64,000 bases of DNA from Saccharopolyspora_D taberi (GTDB taxonomy: Bacteria > Actinomycetota > Actinomycetes > Mycobacteriales > Pseudonocardiaceae), in assembly GCF_039534165.1 (NCBI RefSeq), contig NZ_BAAAUX010000040.1, positions 1-64,000 on the forward strand, read 5' to 3'. Made by a program: the position numbers and the translations under genes. Below are positions 56,144 through 64,000 of this stretch, in pieces (position 1 is the first letter of the stretch; every line of letters begins with the position of its first letter). The notes under the pieces were generated by a model. The model was not told the origin of the DNA. It did not search any database and worked only from the letters and a program-made list of their open reading frames with translations.

Positions 56144-57409
56144 TCAGGCCCGGTCCAGGCCCAGGCGCCGGGTGACGTCGTGGGCCATGGCGATGGCGTA
56201 GCTCTGCCCCCGGTCCTGCGGGTAAATCTGCGACATCGTCGCCAGCGTCACGTTCGGCATCGCCGTGTGGTGGCCGGGGATCAGCGCGCGGTACTCGGGC
56301 GTGACGATCGGCTGCGCGAACCCGGCCTTCGAGAAGTGCCAGTCCTGGATCCACGAGCGGTCGAAGGCCGGGTTCAGCTTGCGCAGCCAGGGGATGTAGT
56401 GCTCCAGCAGGTCCTCGGGCGGGGTCGTGAACCGCCAGTCCTCGCGGGGCACGTAGTTGCCGACGTAGACGACGTGCCGGCCGCCGTACTCGGCGGGCGA
56501 GACCATGTTCGTGTGCTCGACGACCGCCAGGAACGGGAACGCGGTGTCGTTGATGTTGAGCCAGTAGTACGGGATGACGCTGCGGTCGCATTCGAGGACG
56601 AAGCAGGTCGCGCCGAGGTACTGGTTGCGCCACAGCACGCTGTCCGACATCAGCCCGGCGGCCTTGGCGAACGCGGGCTGCGGCACGGTGACGATCACGT
56701 GGTCGAAGGTGTAGGTCGCCTCGCCCGCGCGGACCTCGACCTCGGCCCCGGGCTGGCGGATCGACGACATCGGCTTGCCGAACTCGACCTTGCCGCCCCG
56801 GTCGGTCACCGCGTCCAGCAGCGCGCGGTAGACCTGGTCGAACCCGCCGTGCACGTAACCGAGCCCGAAGGTCCGGTAGTGGATCCGCGCCCACAGCCAC
56901 GCCATCGAGATGTCCTCGGCGCGGGCGCCGAACTTGCCGGTGAGCAGCGGTTCCCAGATCGTCTCGGTGACCCGCTTCCCCGCCCAGCGGCGCATCCACG
57001 CCAGCGCGCGCACGGAGTTGAAGCGCTGCCCGTCGCGCACGAGCTTCAGCGCCGCCGAGGTCGCGCCGAAGCGGAACCGGTCCAGCAGCGAGAAAGCCGG
57101 GAACCGCAGCATTTCCAGCGGGGTGCCGAAGTCGTGCAGCTCGCCGTCGAGGAACACCCCGGTCGCAGGCCGGTGGAACTCCAGCCGGTCGCCCAGTCCC
57201 AGTTCCCGGACCAGCTCGATCATCGCGTGGTCGGTCTGGAAGCTGTGGTGGTAGAAGCGCTCCAGCGGGGTGCCGCCGACCTCGATCGACGCCGCGAGCC
57301 CGCCCAGTTCGTCCGACGCCTCCAGCACGGTCACCTCGTGCCCGGCCTTGACCGCGTCGAACGCCGCCGTCAGGCCGGTCGCCCCCGCACCAACGATGCC
57401 CAGCTTCAT
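56144..57409 (-). CDS. NAD(P)/FAD-dependent amine-oxidase-like oxidoreductase
   Basis: A 421-residue flavoprotein. The FAD motif IVGAGATGLTAAFDAVKAGH opens the protein. ELGGLAAS, GTPLERFYHHSF and the C-terminal FAD segment (QSYAIAMAHDVTRRLGL) follow. It resembles protoporphyrinogen-oxidase-like and UDP-galactopyranose-mutase-like proteins often linked to polyprenyl-phosphate sugar genes. The substrate is unknown. ATG 57409 is preferred (GGAG at 6 bases) over an in-frame ATG four codons earlier. It is the last gene of an operon after gtrB and gtrA, with a 4-base overlap. Confidence 0.84.
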   Translation of the reverse strand: MKLGIVGAGATGLTAAFDAVKAGHEVTVLEASDELGGLAASIEVGGTPLERFYHHSFQTDHAMIELVRELGLGDRLEFHRPATGVFLDGELHDFGTPLEMLRFPAFSLLDRFRFGATSAALKLVRDGQRFNSVRALAWMRRWAGKRVTETIWEPLLTGKFGARAEDISMAWLWARIHYRTFGLGYVHGGFDQVYRALLDAVTDRGGKVEFGKPMSSIRQPGAEVEVRAGEATYTFDHVIVTVPQPAFAKAAGLMSDSVLWRNQYLGATCFVLECDRSVIPYYWLNINDTAFPFLAVVEHTNMVSPAEYGGRHVVYVGNYVPREDWRFTTPPEDLLEHYIPWLRKLNPAFDRSWIQDWHFSKAGFAQPIVTPEYRALIPGHHTAMPNVTLATMSQIYPQDRGQSYAIAMAHDVTRRLGLDRA

Positions 57410-57807
57410 CGGAAACTCCATCTGCGGTTGATCGTGTACTGGAACAGCAGGACCAGCGGCAGCGAACCGGCCTTGACCAGGTTCGGGTCGATGCCGAGAA
57501 AACCGGAGAACACCCGCAGCAGCACGAAGGTCAGCCCGATCCCGGCGACCCCCACGGCGTAGAACCGCAGGAACCGCACCAGGATCCGGTCGCGCGTGCG
57601 GAAGTTCAGCCAGGCGTTGAGCACGAAGTTGTTGGTGATCCCGGCCGTCGTGCTGAGCACGTTGGCGACCTGCTCGTGCAGGCCGACGACGTTGAACAGC
57701 AGCAGGAACAGCAGGTAGTCGAGGAGAACCCCGCTGCCCCCGATGACCGTGTAGAGCACCAGCGAGCGGCTGATCAGCCGTTCTCGCGGGGCATCAGTCG
57801 TCGTCAT
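57406..57807 (-). CDS. GtrA-family membrane protein (second copy)
   Basis: A 133-residue protein with four helices: LVLYTVIGGSGVLLDYLLFL, VANVLSTTAGITNNFVLNAW, FLRFYAVGVAGIGLTFVLLR and LVKAGSLPLVLLFQYTINRR. The ending NRRWSFR is typical of GtrA flippase-like proteins. It overlaps the GtrB-like gene upstream and the oxidoreductase downstream, so the three are one unit. It differs from the Rv3789-like copy at 41066. Confidence 0.88.
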   Translation of the reverse strand: MTTTDAPRERLISRSLVLYTVIGGSGVLLDYLLFLLLFNVVGLHEQVANVLSTTAGITNNFVLNAWLNFRTRDRILVRFLRFYAVGVAGIGLTFVLLRVFSGFLGIDPNLVKAGSLPLVLLFQYTINRRWSFR

Positions 57808-58804
57808 ACCGGATCACTTTCCGGACGATGTAGAGCGGACGCTGCTGGACCTCGCTGTAGATCCGGCCGATGTAGCTTCCCATCACCCCGAGGGAAAGCA
57901 TCTGCACGCCGCCCAGGAAGAGCATCGCCACCATGAGCATCGTCCAGCCGGACACGGTGACCTCGGGCAGGAACAGCCGCAGCCCCACCGCGTAGACGAT
58001 GCCGACCGTGGCCAGCACCAGGCTGGCGAACCCGATCCTGGTGATCAGCTTGAGCGGGACCGTCGAGAAGCTCGTGACGCCGTCGGCGGCCAGCCGCAGC
58101 ATCTTGCGCATCGGGTACTTCGTCTCGCCCGCGATCCGCTCGTCCCGGTCGAACAGGACCTCGGCCTGCTCGAACCCCATCGAGGCGACCATGCCGCGGA
58201 TGAACCGGCTGCGCTCCCGGAACCCGCGCAGCTCCTCGGCGGCGCGGCGGTCGAGCAACCGGAAGTCCCCGGTGTCGACCGGGATCTCGACCTCGGCGCA
58301 GTGCCGCAGCAGCCGGTAGTAGCCGTGCGCGGTGAAGCGCTTGAACCGGCTGTCCTGCCTGGTCCTCCGGCGGGCCGAGACGATCTCCGCGCCGGACTGC
58401 CAGGCGTCGATCATCTCCAGGCTGACCCGCGGCGGGTCCTGCAGGTCGGTGTCCATGATGATCACCGCGTCGCCGTCGGCGTGGTCGAGCCCGGCGGTGA
58501 TGGCGATCTGGTGGCCGAAGTTGCGGGCGAAGTCGACGACCTGCACGCGCGGGTCGTTCTTGGCCAGGTCGCGCAGGATCGCCAGCGACCCGTCGGCCGA
58601 ACCGTCGTTGACGTAGACGAACTGGTAGTCGAACTCGGGCCGGGTCGCCACCGACGCCGCCAGCTCCTCGTGGAAGCTGCGGATCCCCTCGGCCTCGTTG
58701 TAGACGGGCAGGACGTAGGACACGAGCGAACGGCCCGCGTCCTCGACGGCTTTCTGCTGCTGCGGCACCGGAACTGGAACAGAGTGACTGATCGTCTCGG
58801 CCAT
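57794..58804 (-). CDS. GtrB/DPM1-like polyprenyl-phosphate glycosyltransferase
   Basis: A 336-residue GT2 enzyme. The nucleotide-sugar site is SYVLPVYNEAEGIRSFHEEL and FVYVNDGSADGS. The catalytic aspartates are in IIMDTDLQDPP. ARRRTRQDSRFKRF and the interface region DTGDFRLLDR follow. Two C-terminal helices (LITRIGFASLVLATVGIVYA and the one around LMVAMLFLGGVQMLSLGVMG) anchor it. It would load a sugar onto polyprenyl phosphate in the cytosol for GtrA to flip. ATG 58804 lies two bases after the emb stop, so it is co-transcribed with emb paralogue 3. Confidence 0.9.
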   Translation of the reverse strand: MAETISHSVPVPVPQQQKAVEDAGRSLVSYVLPVYNEAEGIRSFHEELAASVATRPEFDYQFVYVNDGSADGSLAILRDLAKNDPRVQVVDFARNFGHQIAITAGLDHADGDAVIIMDTDLQDPPRVSLEMIDAWQSGAEIVSARRRTRQDSRFKRFTAHGYYRLLRHCAEVEIPVDTGDFRLLDRRAAEELRGFRERSRFIRGMVASMGFEQAEVLFDRDERIAGETKYPMRKMLRLAADGVTSFSTVPLKLITRIGFASLVLATVGIVYAVGLRLFLPEVTVSGWTMLMVAMLFLGGVQMLSLGVMGSYIGRIYSEVQQRPLYIVRKVIRYDDD

Positions 58805-58806
58805 GT

Positions 58807-61800
58807 TCACTCCCCTCGCCAACCCCACCGTGAAACCGGAACGCTCCGCACGTCGAAGCCGTTGCCCGGCAGGGGGTAATCCACCTCGATCAGGTGGCCC
58901 CACTCGGCATACTGCGGTTGGTCTACTACGCCGAGCAGCCGAGTGGGTACCTCCGTCCGGCGTCCGATCTCGCGGACACCGGCGAAACTGCCGCCGATCA
59001 CCCGTTCGTAGGCCGCGGTGCCGCCGAAGCCGAGCGCGTTCGGCGGGTTGACCAGCACGGCGGGCGGTTCCGCCAGGCCGCCGCCGACGGCGGGCATCCG
59101 GTCCAGGCACGGCGCGGACCAGGTCATCGACCAGTCGACGAGCACGGGCGCCCTGCCCCGCAGGTACGTCTTGAGCGGGATGACCTCGCGCACCCGCGGC
59201 GCGGTCACCCCGAGCCAGCCGCCGTCGTCGGTGGTGGCGTCCACGGCCCGGATGCGCACCTGGTCGGCGCCGGGCGGGATCTCGGCCACCGGAACCGAAA
59301 CCGACCGCCAGGACTCGTTGTCCTGCGGTTCGTCCTCGATGACGTGGTCCTGCGGGTAGGCGGGCACCTCGTCGGCGTCGTAGCCGGTGTCGTCGAGCAC
59401 CCGCTCCCCGACGACCTCGCCGCCGGCCGCGAACTCCAGCGCGATCCGGTTGCCGTCACCGCTGCGACCCGCGACGTCGACGGCGAGCTCCCGGTTCCTG
59501 GGCAGCTCGGGCAGCGCGAACCAGCCGGTGGTCAGGCTGCCGGTGGAGACCGGCCCGTCGGCCGCGCTGCCCCACGCGGGCGTGCGGGGCGGGGACGACG
59601 GATAGCCGCCGTCGCGGCGGAAGCCGTCCTTCTCCGGATCGCTGCCGGAGGTCTTCATGGCACCGCCGGGCGCGTCGGGGGTGACCACGACGTGGTCGAC
59701 GATGCCGCAGCTGTTGTCGGTCAGGCTCGCCAGGTTCTGGCCGCCGACGGAGTAGCTGCCGGCCTGCCGGAACGGTGCGACGACGAACGAGTACGGCACG
59801 ATCACCGCGGTCGCCGCCACCGCGGCCACGCAGATGACGGCGGGCATCAGGATCAGGGTCCGGCGCGCGGCAGGGGCCCGGCGAAGGCGGCCCAGCAGGA
59901 CCGCGGCGCCGAGCAGCGAAGCGGCGAGGAACAGCCAAAGCGCGGGATTGTTCAGCGGGCGCACGGGTTCCTCGCCCCACGGAACCCCGTAGTGCGAGTG
60001 CAGGAACCAGTTGTTCTTCCCCGCGAAGGCCAGCGGCGCGGCGACCAGGGCCAGCGCCGTGCAGAGCACGCCCATGAGCAGCACGTTGCGCTCCCTGGCC
60101 CACTGCTTGGCCGAAACCGCGATCAGCACGACCCCGGCGGTCAGCGTCGCCGCGCCCACCGCGGCCAGCGCGCCGAAGTAGTGCGTCCACTTCGACGGGG
60201 TCAGCCACATCAGCGCGAGGCTCAGCGCCAGGCACGCGGCGGGCACCCCGGCGGTCCGCATCCCCGGCAGCCAGCGGGCTCCCCGGCTCAGCAGCAGCGC
60301 GGAGAACACCAGGACGACCAGCGTGAGCAGGACCGGGGTCCGGCGCGCGACATCGCCCTGGAGGCTGAAGCCGAGCAGGTACTCGTAGCGCTGGATCTCC
60401 ATGTACCAGGGCACGTTCGGGCCGTAGTAGCCGTGCATGCGGGTCGCCTCCCGAGCCCCGGCCAGCGACTGGTCGGCGAACATCGCGACCAGCCCGGCCG
60501 AGCCGATCCCGGCCAGCAGCGCCAGATCCGGGATCCGGACGAACCGCACGATCCGCGGCGCCAGCACGACGAAGGGGGCGACGGCGGTGATGCCCATCGG
60601 GTTCACCGCCATCGAGAGCCCGGCGGCGAGCGCCCCGAGGCCGAGCAGTCCGAGGCTCTGGCGGTGCACGGCCTGCGCCACGCAGGCCAGCGACGCGGCG
60701 ATGCCGAGCGCGAGGAAGGGTTCCGGCCGCACGCCGAGCCCGAACGGCAGCCACCACACCAGGAAGCCCAACGCGGCGAGCGCCCGCACCCGGAACAGGC
60801 GGCTGTGCAGGGGAATGACGCCGCTGAGCACGCCGCGGCTGAGCAGCAGCCAGGTCAGCACCGCCGCGATGACGCTGGGCAGGCGCATCGCGAGCGGGTT
60901 CGTGCCGAGCAGCGCGAACGGTTCCAGCAGGTGCTGGGCGAGCGTGAAGGGTGCCTCGGAGGCGTTCTCCCAGCGGTAGTAGTTGCCGATGTCGCCGGTT
61001 TCGAGTCCGTTCCGGACGGTCGTGGCGGCGAACGAGTCGTCCGGGGTGTTCGGGCCGAGCAGCCACCAGCCGCCCAGCACCACCCAGACGACCAGGTCGA
61101 CCAGCCCGAGGCCGCGGCCTTCGGGGGCGGGGCGGGCGTCCGGGAAGTCGGGCACCCGGACCGACAGCTGCTCGACGCGGAAGCGGTGCGTGCGCAGGGC
61201 GAGCACGCCGAAGGCGAGGACGACCAGCCCGAGCTGCACGCCGATCAGGGCGGTCTTGGCGGAGCTCGGCTCGCTCTCGAACGGGTTGGCGGCCTTGGCG
61301 CTGACGTGCATTCCCTCCGCCTGCTCCGGCCGCAGATCGGTGGCGAAGGCGACGATGTCCTGGACCCGGACGCCGGGCAGGACCACGGTCCGGTCGCCGA
61401 TGCTCGCGGTGCTTCCGGCGGCGTCGGAGTGCAGCGATGCGGCGCAGTCGCCCCGGATCGGCGCGCGCAGCGCCTCCCGGCCGCCGACCAGGACCGCCGC
61501 CGTACCGGACGCGGTGGTCACCGCGAAGCCCTCGGTGGGCTGGCCGGGGAGCCGGCTGCTGACCAGCGTCGCGGTCCTGCCGAGCCGCTGCCCCGCCTTG
61601 ACCACCGAGCACGGCACGTCGACCTGCACCTCGCGCGGCTGGTAGGGGACGAAGAACGCGAGCGTGGAGGACGGCGCCTCACCGGCCTTCGGCCAGGTGA
61701 CGGTGACCTCCCGGGCGTCGACCGGAGCGAGGGGGACCGCGATGGCGGCGACGAGAGCGGCGATGCCGACGAGGATCCCGACGGCCGCGGCCAGCACCCG

Positions 61801-61890
61801 CAACGACCGACGCGCCGGAGCAGGCTCGGGGACCTCCGCGGCCACCGGCTCCTTCAGTTCGGCTGATACCGGTCCGTTCCCATCCGCCAC
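58807..61890 (-). CDS. Arabinosyltransferase, Emb family (paralogue 3)
   Basis: A 1027-residue GT-C enzyme. The Emb N-terminal domain shows VTVTWPKAGEAPSSTLAFFV and a Cys-containing PCSVVKAGQRLG strand. The donor motif is NTPDDSFAATTVRNGLETGD (Asp284-285), where the usual DDGY or DDGW is DDSF. TPSKWTHYFGALAAVG and a C-terminal carbohydrate-binding domain with an APCLDRMPAVGGG-type loop follow. The GTG start has GGGGAG upstream. The next gene, gtrB, begins 2 bases after its stop, making a four-gene operon with gtrA and the oxidoreductase. Confidence 0.9.
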   Translation of the reverse strand: MADGNGPVSAELKEPVAAEVPEPAPARRSLRVLAAAVGILVGIAALVAAIAVPLAPVDAREVTVTWPKAGEAPSSTLAFFVPYQPREVQVDVPCSVVKAGQRLGRTATLVSSRLPGQPTEGFAVTTASGTAAVLVGGREALRAPIRGDCAASLHSDAAGSTASIGDRTVVLPGVRVQDIVAFATDLRPEQAEGMHVSAKAANPFESEPSSAKTALIGVQLGLVVLAFGVLALRTHRFRVEQLSVRVPDFPDARPAPEGRGLGLVDLVVWVVLGGWWLLGPNTPDDSFAATTVRNGLETGDIGNYYRWENASEAPFTLAQHLLEPFALLGTNPLAMRLPSVIAAVLTWLLLSRGVLSGVIPLHSRLFRVRALAALGFLVWWLPFGLGVRPEPFLALGIAASLACVAQAVHRQSLGLLGLGALAAGLSMAVNPMGITAVAPFVVLAPRIVRFVRIPDLALLAGIGSAGLVAMFADQSLAGAREATRMHGYYGPNVPWYMEIQRYEYLLGFSLQGDVARRTPVLLTLVVLVFSALLLSRGARWLPGMRTAGVPAACLALSLALMWLTPSKWTHYFGALAAVGAATLTAGVVLIAVSAKQWARERNVLLMGVLCTALALVAAPLAFAGKNNWFLHSHYGVPWGEEPVRPLNNPALWLFLAASLLGAAVLLGRLRRAPAARRTLILMPAVICVAAVAATAVIVPYSFVVAPFRQAGSYSVGGQNLASLTDNSCGIVDHVVVTPDAPGGAMKTSGSDPEKDGFRRDGGYPSSPPRTPAWGSAADGPVSTGSLTTGWFALPELPRNRELAVDVAGRSGDGNRIALEFAAGGEVVGERVLDDTGYDADEVPAYPQDHVIEDEPQDNESWRSVSVPVAEIPPGADQVRIRAVDATTDDGGWLGVTAPRVREVIPLKTYLRGRAPVLVDWSMTWSAPCLDRMPAVGGGLAEPPAVLVNPPNALGFGGTAAYERVIGGSFAGVREIGRRTEVPTRLLGVVDQPQYAEWGHLIEVDYPLPGNGFDVRSVPVSRWGWRGE

Positions 61891-62172
61891 GGCCGCTCCC
61901 CGCGATCAGCTCCCGCACGCTGACATAGCTGCGACCGCAGGATCTCCGAAAAGCCGGGGCGCCGCCGTACGAGAACGCCCGATCGGAACCGCCCGAACCG
62001 GCCTCACCGCTGAGGAGAAGCCACCACACCGGCAGACTTCTCGAATCCACCCGAAAGTGTGGGCACAGGCGGGATCCTGCCGAGCAGGGCGCTCAGCCCA
62101 ACGCGCCCAGCGGAAAGCCCCCAGCCGCAAAGAGCCGCTTCGGTCCCGGAGACCTGCCAGGACCCTGGGGCC
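61891..62172. other. Intergenic region between two emb genes
   Basis: The 282 bases between emb paralogues 4 and 3 contain no supported gene, no clear hairpin terminator and no obvious promoter boxes. Paralogue 3 may have its own promoter here. Confidence 0.35.
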
Positions 62173-64000
62173 TCAATGCTCCTCGAACGGATACCCCCCG
62201 TCCCCACCGGCTCCACCGATCACGCCCCGTCGACTCCCCCGCTCGTACAAATCCCTCCGCACGTCGTAGCTCACGGAGTACACGTGCCCCCACGAAACCC
62301 CGGGAGCCCCGCGCAACCGGCTCGGCGTCTCCAACCGCCACGAAAGCATCGGCACCCCGGCGAAGACCCCGCCCACCTCCGGGTCGTACGCCATCGACCC
62401 CTCGCCGCCGGGCGGCGCGACGAGCACCCCGGGGCTGTCCGCGCTCCCGCCGCCGACGCGCGGATACCCGGTCCGGCACGGGAACAGCAACCCCATCGGC
62501 CAGTCGATCAGCGCCGGCTCCTGCTCGTCCAGGACCTCCCGCAGCGGCACGACGTTCCGGACCACCGGCGCGCTCACGGCGAGCCAGCCCTGCTCATCCG
62601 CCGTCGCGTCCTCGGCGAGCACCCGTACCCGGCTCGCGCCCGGCGGCACGTCGTCGACCGTCATCACGCGCCACGGCCGGAAATCCCGCCAGTCGACCGG
62701 CCTGCCGTGCCGCGGGTCGTCGAAGGGCAGCTCGGTCGGCGGCGGGTCGCGCAGCTCCCGCCGCACGGCACCGCCCGGGGTGGCGAACTCGACGGCCAGC
62801 GAGTTGCCCTGCTCCGGACGTCCCGAGACCCACAGCGACAGCACCTGTCCGGCGCCCAGCGGTGGCAGCTCGAACCACGTGGTGGCCAGCGATCCGACGG
62901 TCTGCGGCCCTCGCTCGCGGCTGTCCCACACCGCCGGGACTTCCTCGACGGGCTGCACCTCACCGTTCTTCTTCCGGTCCAACTCCGGCTCCGGCGGCGG
63001 TGGTCCCCCGGGGGCGAACCCTTCGGCCGCAGTCACCCCGGGCAGCGGTCGCAGCGCCGACGCGAACGGAAGGGTCTCGACCTCGTCCTCGATCCCGCAG
63101 CTCGTGGCGGTGAGGCTCTGCCGGTTCACCTGCGCCACCGAGAACCGGTCGCCCATCACCCGCGGCGCGGCGACGAACGACGTCAGCAGGACCAAGGTCG
63201 AGGCCAGCGCGGCGAGCACCAGCACCGACGACGGCATCGCCGTCCACGCCGGCCTTCCGGAGCCGTGCAGCGCCGCGAACCCGACGCACCCGGCGACGAC
63301 GCCGAACGCCAGCCACAGCAACGGCTCGTCCAGCGGACGCACCGGCGTGTCCGACCACGGCATCGCGATGTCGGAGTACAGGTACCAGGCGTTCGGTCCC
63401 ATGAACGCGAGTCCCGCCGCCACCGACGCCGCGAGCAGCCCGAAGATCCCGAGCATCCGCGCCTCGCGCGGCACCCGCACCCTCCAGAGCATCACGACGG
63501 TCACCGCCAGCAGCGCCGAACCGACCCCGGCGAGCGATCCGAAGTGGTGGGTCCACTTCGACGGGGTCAGCCACAGCCCGGCCAGCACCGCCGCGACCGC
63601 CCCGAGCAGCAGCTCCACTTCGGACATCCGCGTCCACCGGTGCACCCGCCGCAGCACGCAGCCGCCCGCGAGCAGCACCGCCGTGAGCACCAGGAAAACC
63701 GCGAGCCGCTTGCCCGCCGCGCCCCAGCTGCCCGTGCCGAGAAGCGCCGCGTACCGGTCGATCTCCTGGTACCAGCCCAGGCTCGGGCCGAACTCGTGGT
63801 GGATCGCGGTCGCCTGCAACACCCCGTTCCACGTGGAGTCGGCGAACATCGCCACCAGCCCGACCGACGCCGCGCAGCCGAGCAGCACCAGCCGGGTGGG
63901 GACCGCGGCCCAGCGCGGCAGCGGTCCCGGGCGCGCGATCACGCGCAGGATCCGCGGTGCGAAGGCGACCACGACGATCAGCGCGGCCACGCCGGTCGGC
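62173..64000 (-). CDS. Arabinosyltransferase, Emb family (paralogue 4, 5' end beyond window)
   Basis: The C-terminal 608 or so residues of a fourth Emb protein; the start lies past base 64000. Visible are helices of the GT-C core (ALIVVVAFAPRILRVIARPG), SLGWYQEIDRYAALL, the signature LTPSKWTHHFGSLAGVG and MGPNAWYLYSDIAMPW. The C-terminal carbohydrate-binding domain carries CGIEDEVETLPFASALRPLP, then LATTWFELPPL and the wall-facing CRTGYPRVGGGSADSPGV loop. It is oriented like paralogue 3 and is probably its tandem duplicate. The DD donor motif is off the window, so activity cannot be judged. Confidence 0.9.
   Translation of the reverse strand, partial: PTGVAALIVVVAFAPRILRVIARPGPLPRWAAVPTRLVLLGCAASVGLVAMFADSTWNGVLQATAIHHEFGPSLGWYQEIDRYAALLGTGSWGAAGKRLAVFLVLTAVLLAGGCVLRRVHRWTRMSEVELLLGAVAAVLAGLWLTPSKWTHHFGSLAGVGSALLAVTVVMLWRVRVPREARMLGIFGLLAASVAAGLAFMGPNAWYLYSDIAMPWSDTPVRPLDEPLLWLAFGVVAGCVGFAALHGSGRPAWTAMPSSVLVLAALASTLVLLTSFVAAPRVMGDRFSVAQVNRQSLTATSCGIEDEVETLPFASALRPLPGVTAAEGFAPGGPPPPEPELDRKKNGEVQPVEEVPAVWDSRERGPQTVGSLATTWFELPPLGAGQVLSLWVSGRPEQGNSLAVEFATPGGAVRRELRDPPPTELPFDDPRHGRPVDWRDFRPWRVMTVDDVPPGASRVRVLAEDATADEQGWLAVSAPVVRNVVPLREVLDEQEPALIDWPMGLLFPCRTGYPRVGGGSADSPGVLVAPPGGEGSMAYDPEVGGVFAGVPMLSWRLETPSRLRGAPGVSWGHVYSVSYDVRRDLYERGSRRGVIGGAGGDGGYPFEEH

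Noticed and set aside
58894..61866. 990-codon plus-strand frame opposite emb paralogue 3
   Set aside because: It is antisense to a full Emb coding sequence and encodes only Arg/Gly/Ala/Gln-rich sequence with no domain.

Overview
The window is 64 kb of high-GC actinobacterial DNA. It suggests a Pseudonocardiaceae-type organism such as Saccharopolyspora or a relative. The reasons are the strong GC bias at third codon positions, a bacterial proteasome activator, arabinogalactan genes, a chaplin-like secreted protein and LGFP repeats. No mycolic-acid genes are seen. The genus is inferred, not proven. Many genes follow the order known from the Mycobacterium tuberculosis Rv3721c-Rv3795 region (dnaX, tadA, its partner, tyrA, pat, quinone oxidoreductase, class V aminotransferase, bpa, wzm/wzt, glfT1, gtrA, dprE1, dprE2, emb), so the backbone looks ancestral with lineage-specific insertions.

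Region 1-26 kb is mixed housekeeping and accessory DNA. It holds dnaX (cut by the window edge) with the SRP RNA upstream, a low-GC orphan gene, and five tRNA genes: serine GGA, CGA, GCU and UGA, and arginine ACG. It also has a secreted nuclease-like protein, an ECF sigma factor, tadA with its partner, and tyrA. A TetR-P450 pair has a perfect operator palindrome. A second TetR faces a small membrane protein across an inverted repeat. There is a tandem-duplicated P-loop kinase-like protein and a small HTH/zinc-finger group beside the tRNAs. Then come acetoacetyl-CoA synthetase, a dienelactone-hydrolase homologue with an altered nucleophile, pat, a serine hydrolase, a chaplin-like protein with an L,D-transpeptidase, a DUF4352 lipoprotein, an HTH-SUMF1 fusion, a class IV aminotransferase and a DUF4242 protein.

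Region 26-34.5 kb has a MarR-controlled ABC exporter, a secreted nuclease-like protein, a secreted M28 aminopeptidase, a quinone oxidoreductase, a class V aminotransferase homologue that lacks its PLP lysine, and bpa.

Region 34.5-64 kb is a cell-wall arabinogalactan locus. Wzm/Wzt would export the lipid-linked galactan and GlfT1 would start it. Two tandem DprE1 proteins and one DprE2 would make decaprenyl-phosphoryl-arabinose. GtrA-type proteins may move polyprenyl-phosphate sugars. Four Emb-type arabinosyltransferases (two on each strand, the last truncated by the window) and a GT87 enzyme would use lipid-linked sugars outside the membrane. A GtrB-GtrA-FAD oxidoreductase operon sits directly downstream of one emb gene. 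A membrane NACHT ATPase lies between dprE2 and the next emb gene, where aftA sits in mycobacteria. An OhrR-like regulator, an LGFP-repeat wall protein, an RHH/small-protein module and a MarR-methyltransferase operon are interspersed.

A recurring pattern is a -10-like hexamer ending 7-10 bases before the start codon without a Shine-Dalgarno sequence. It suggests that many genes here are transcribed leaderless.
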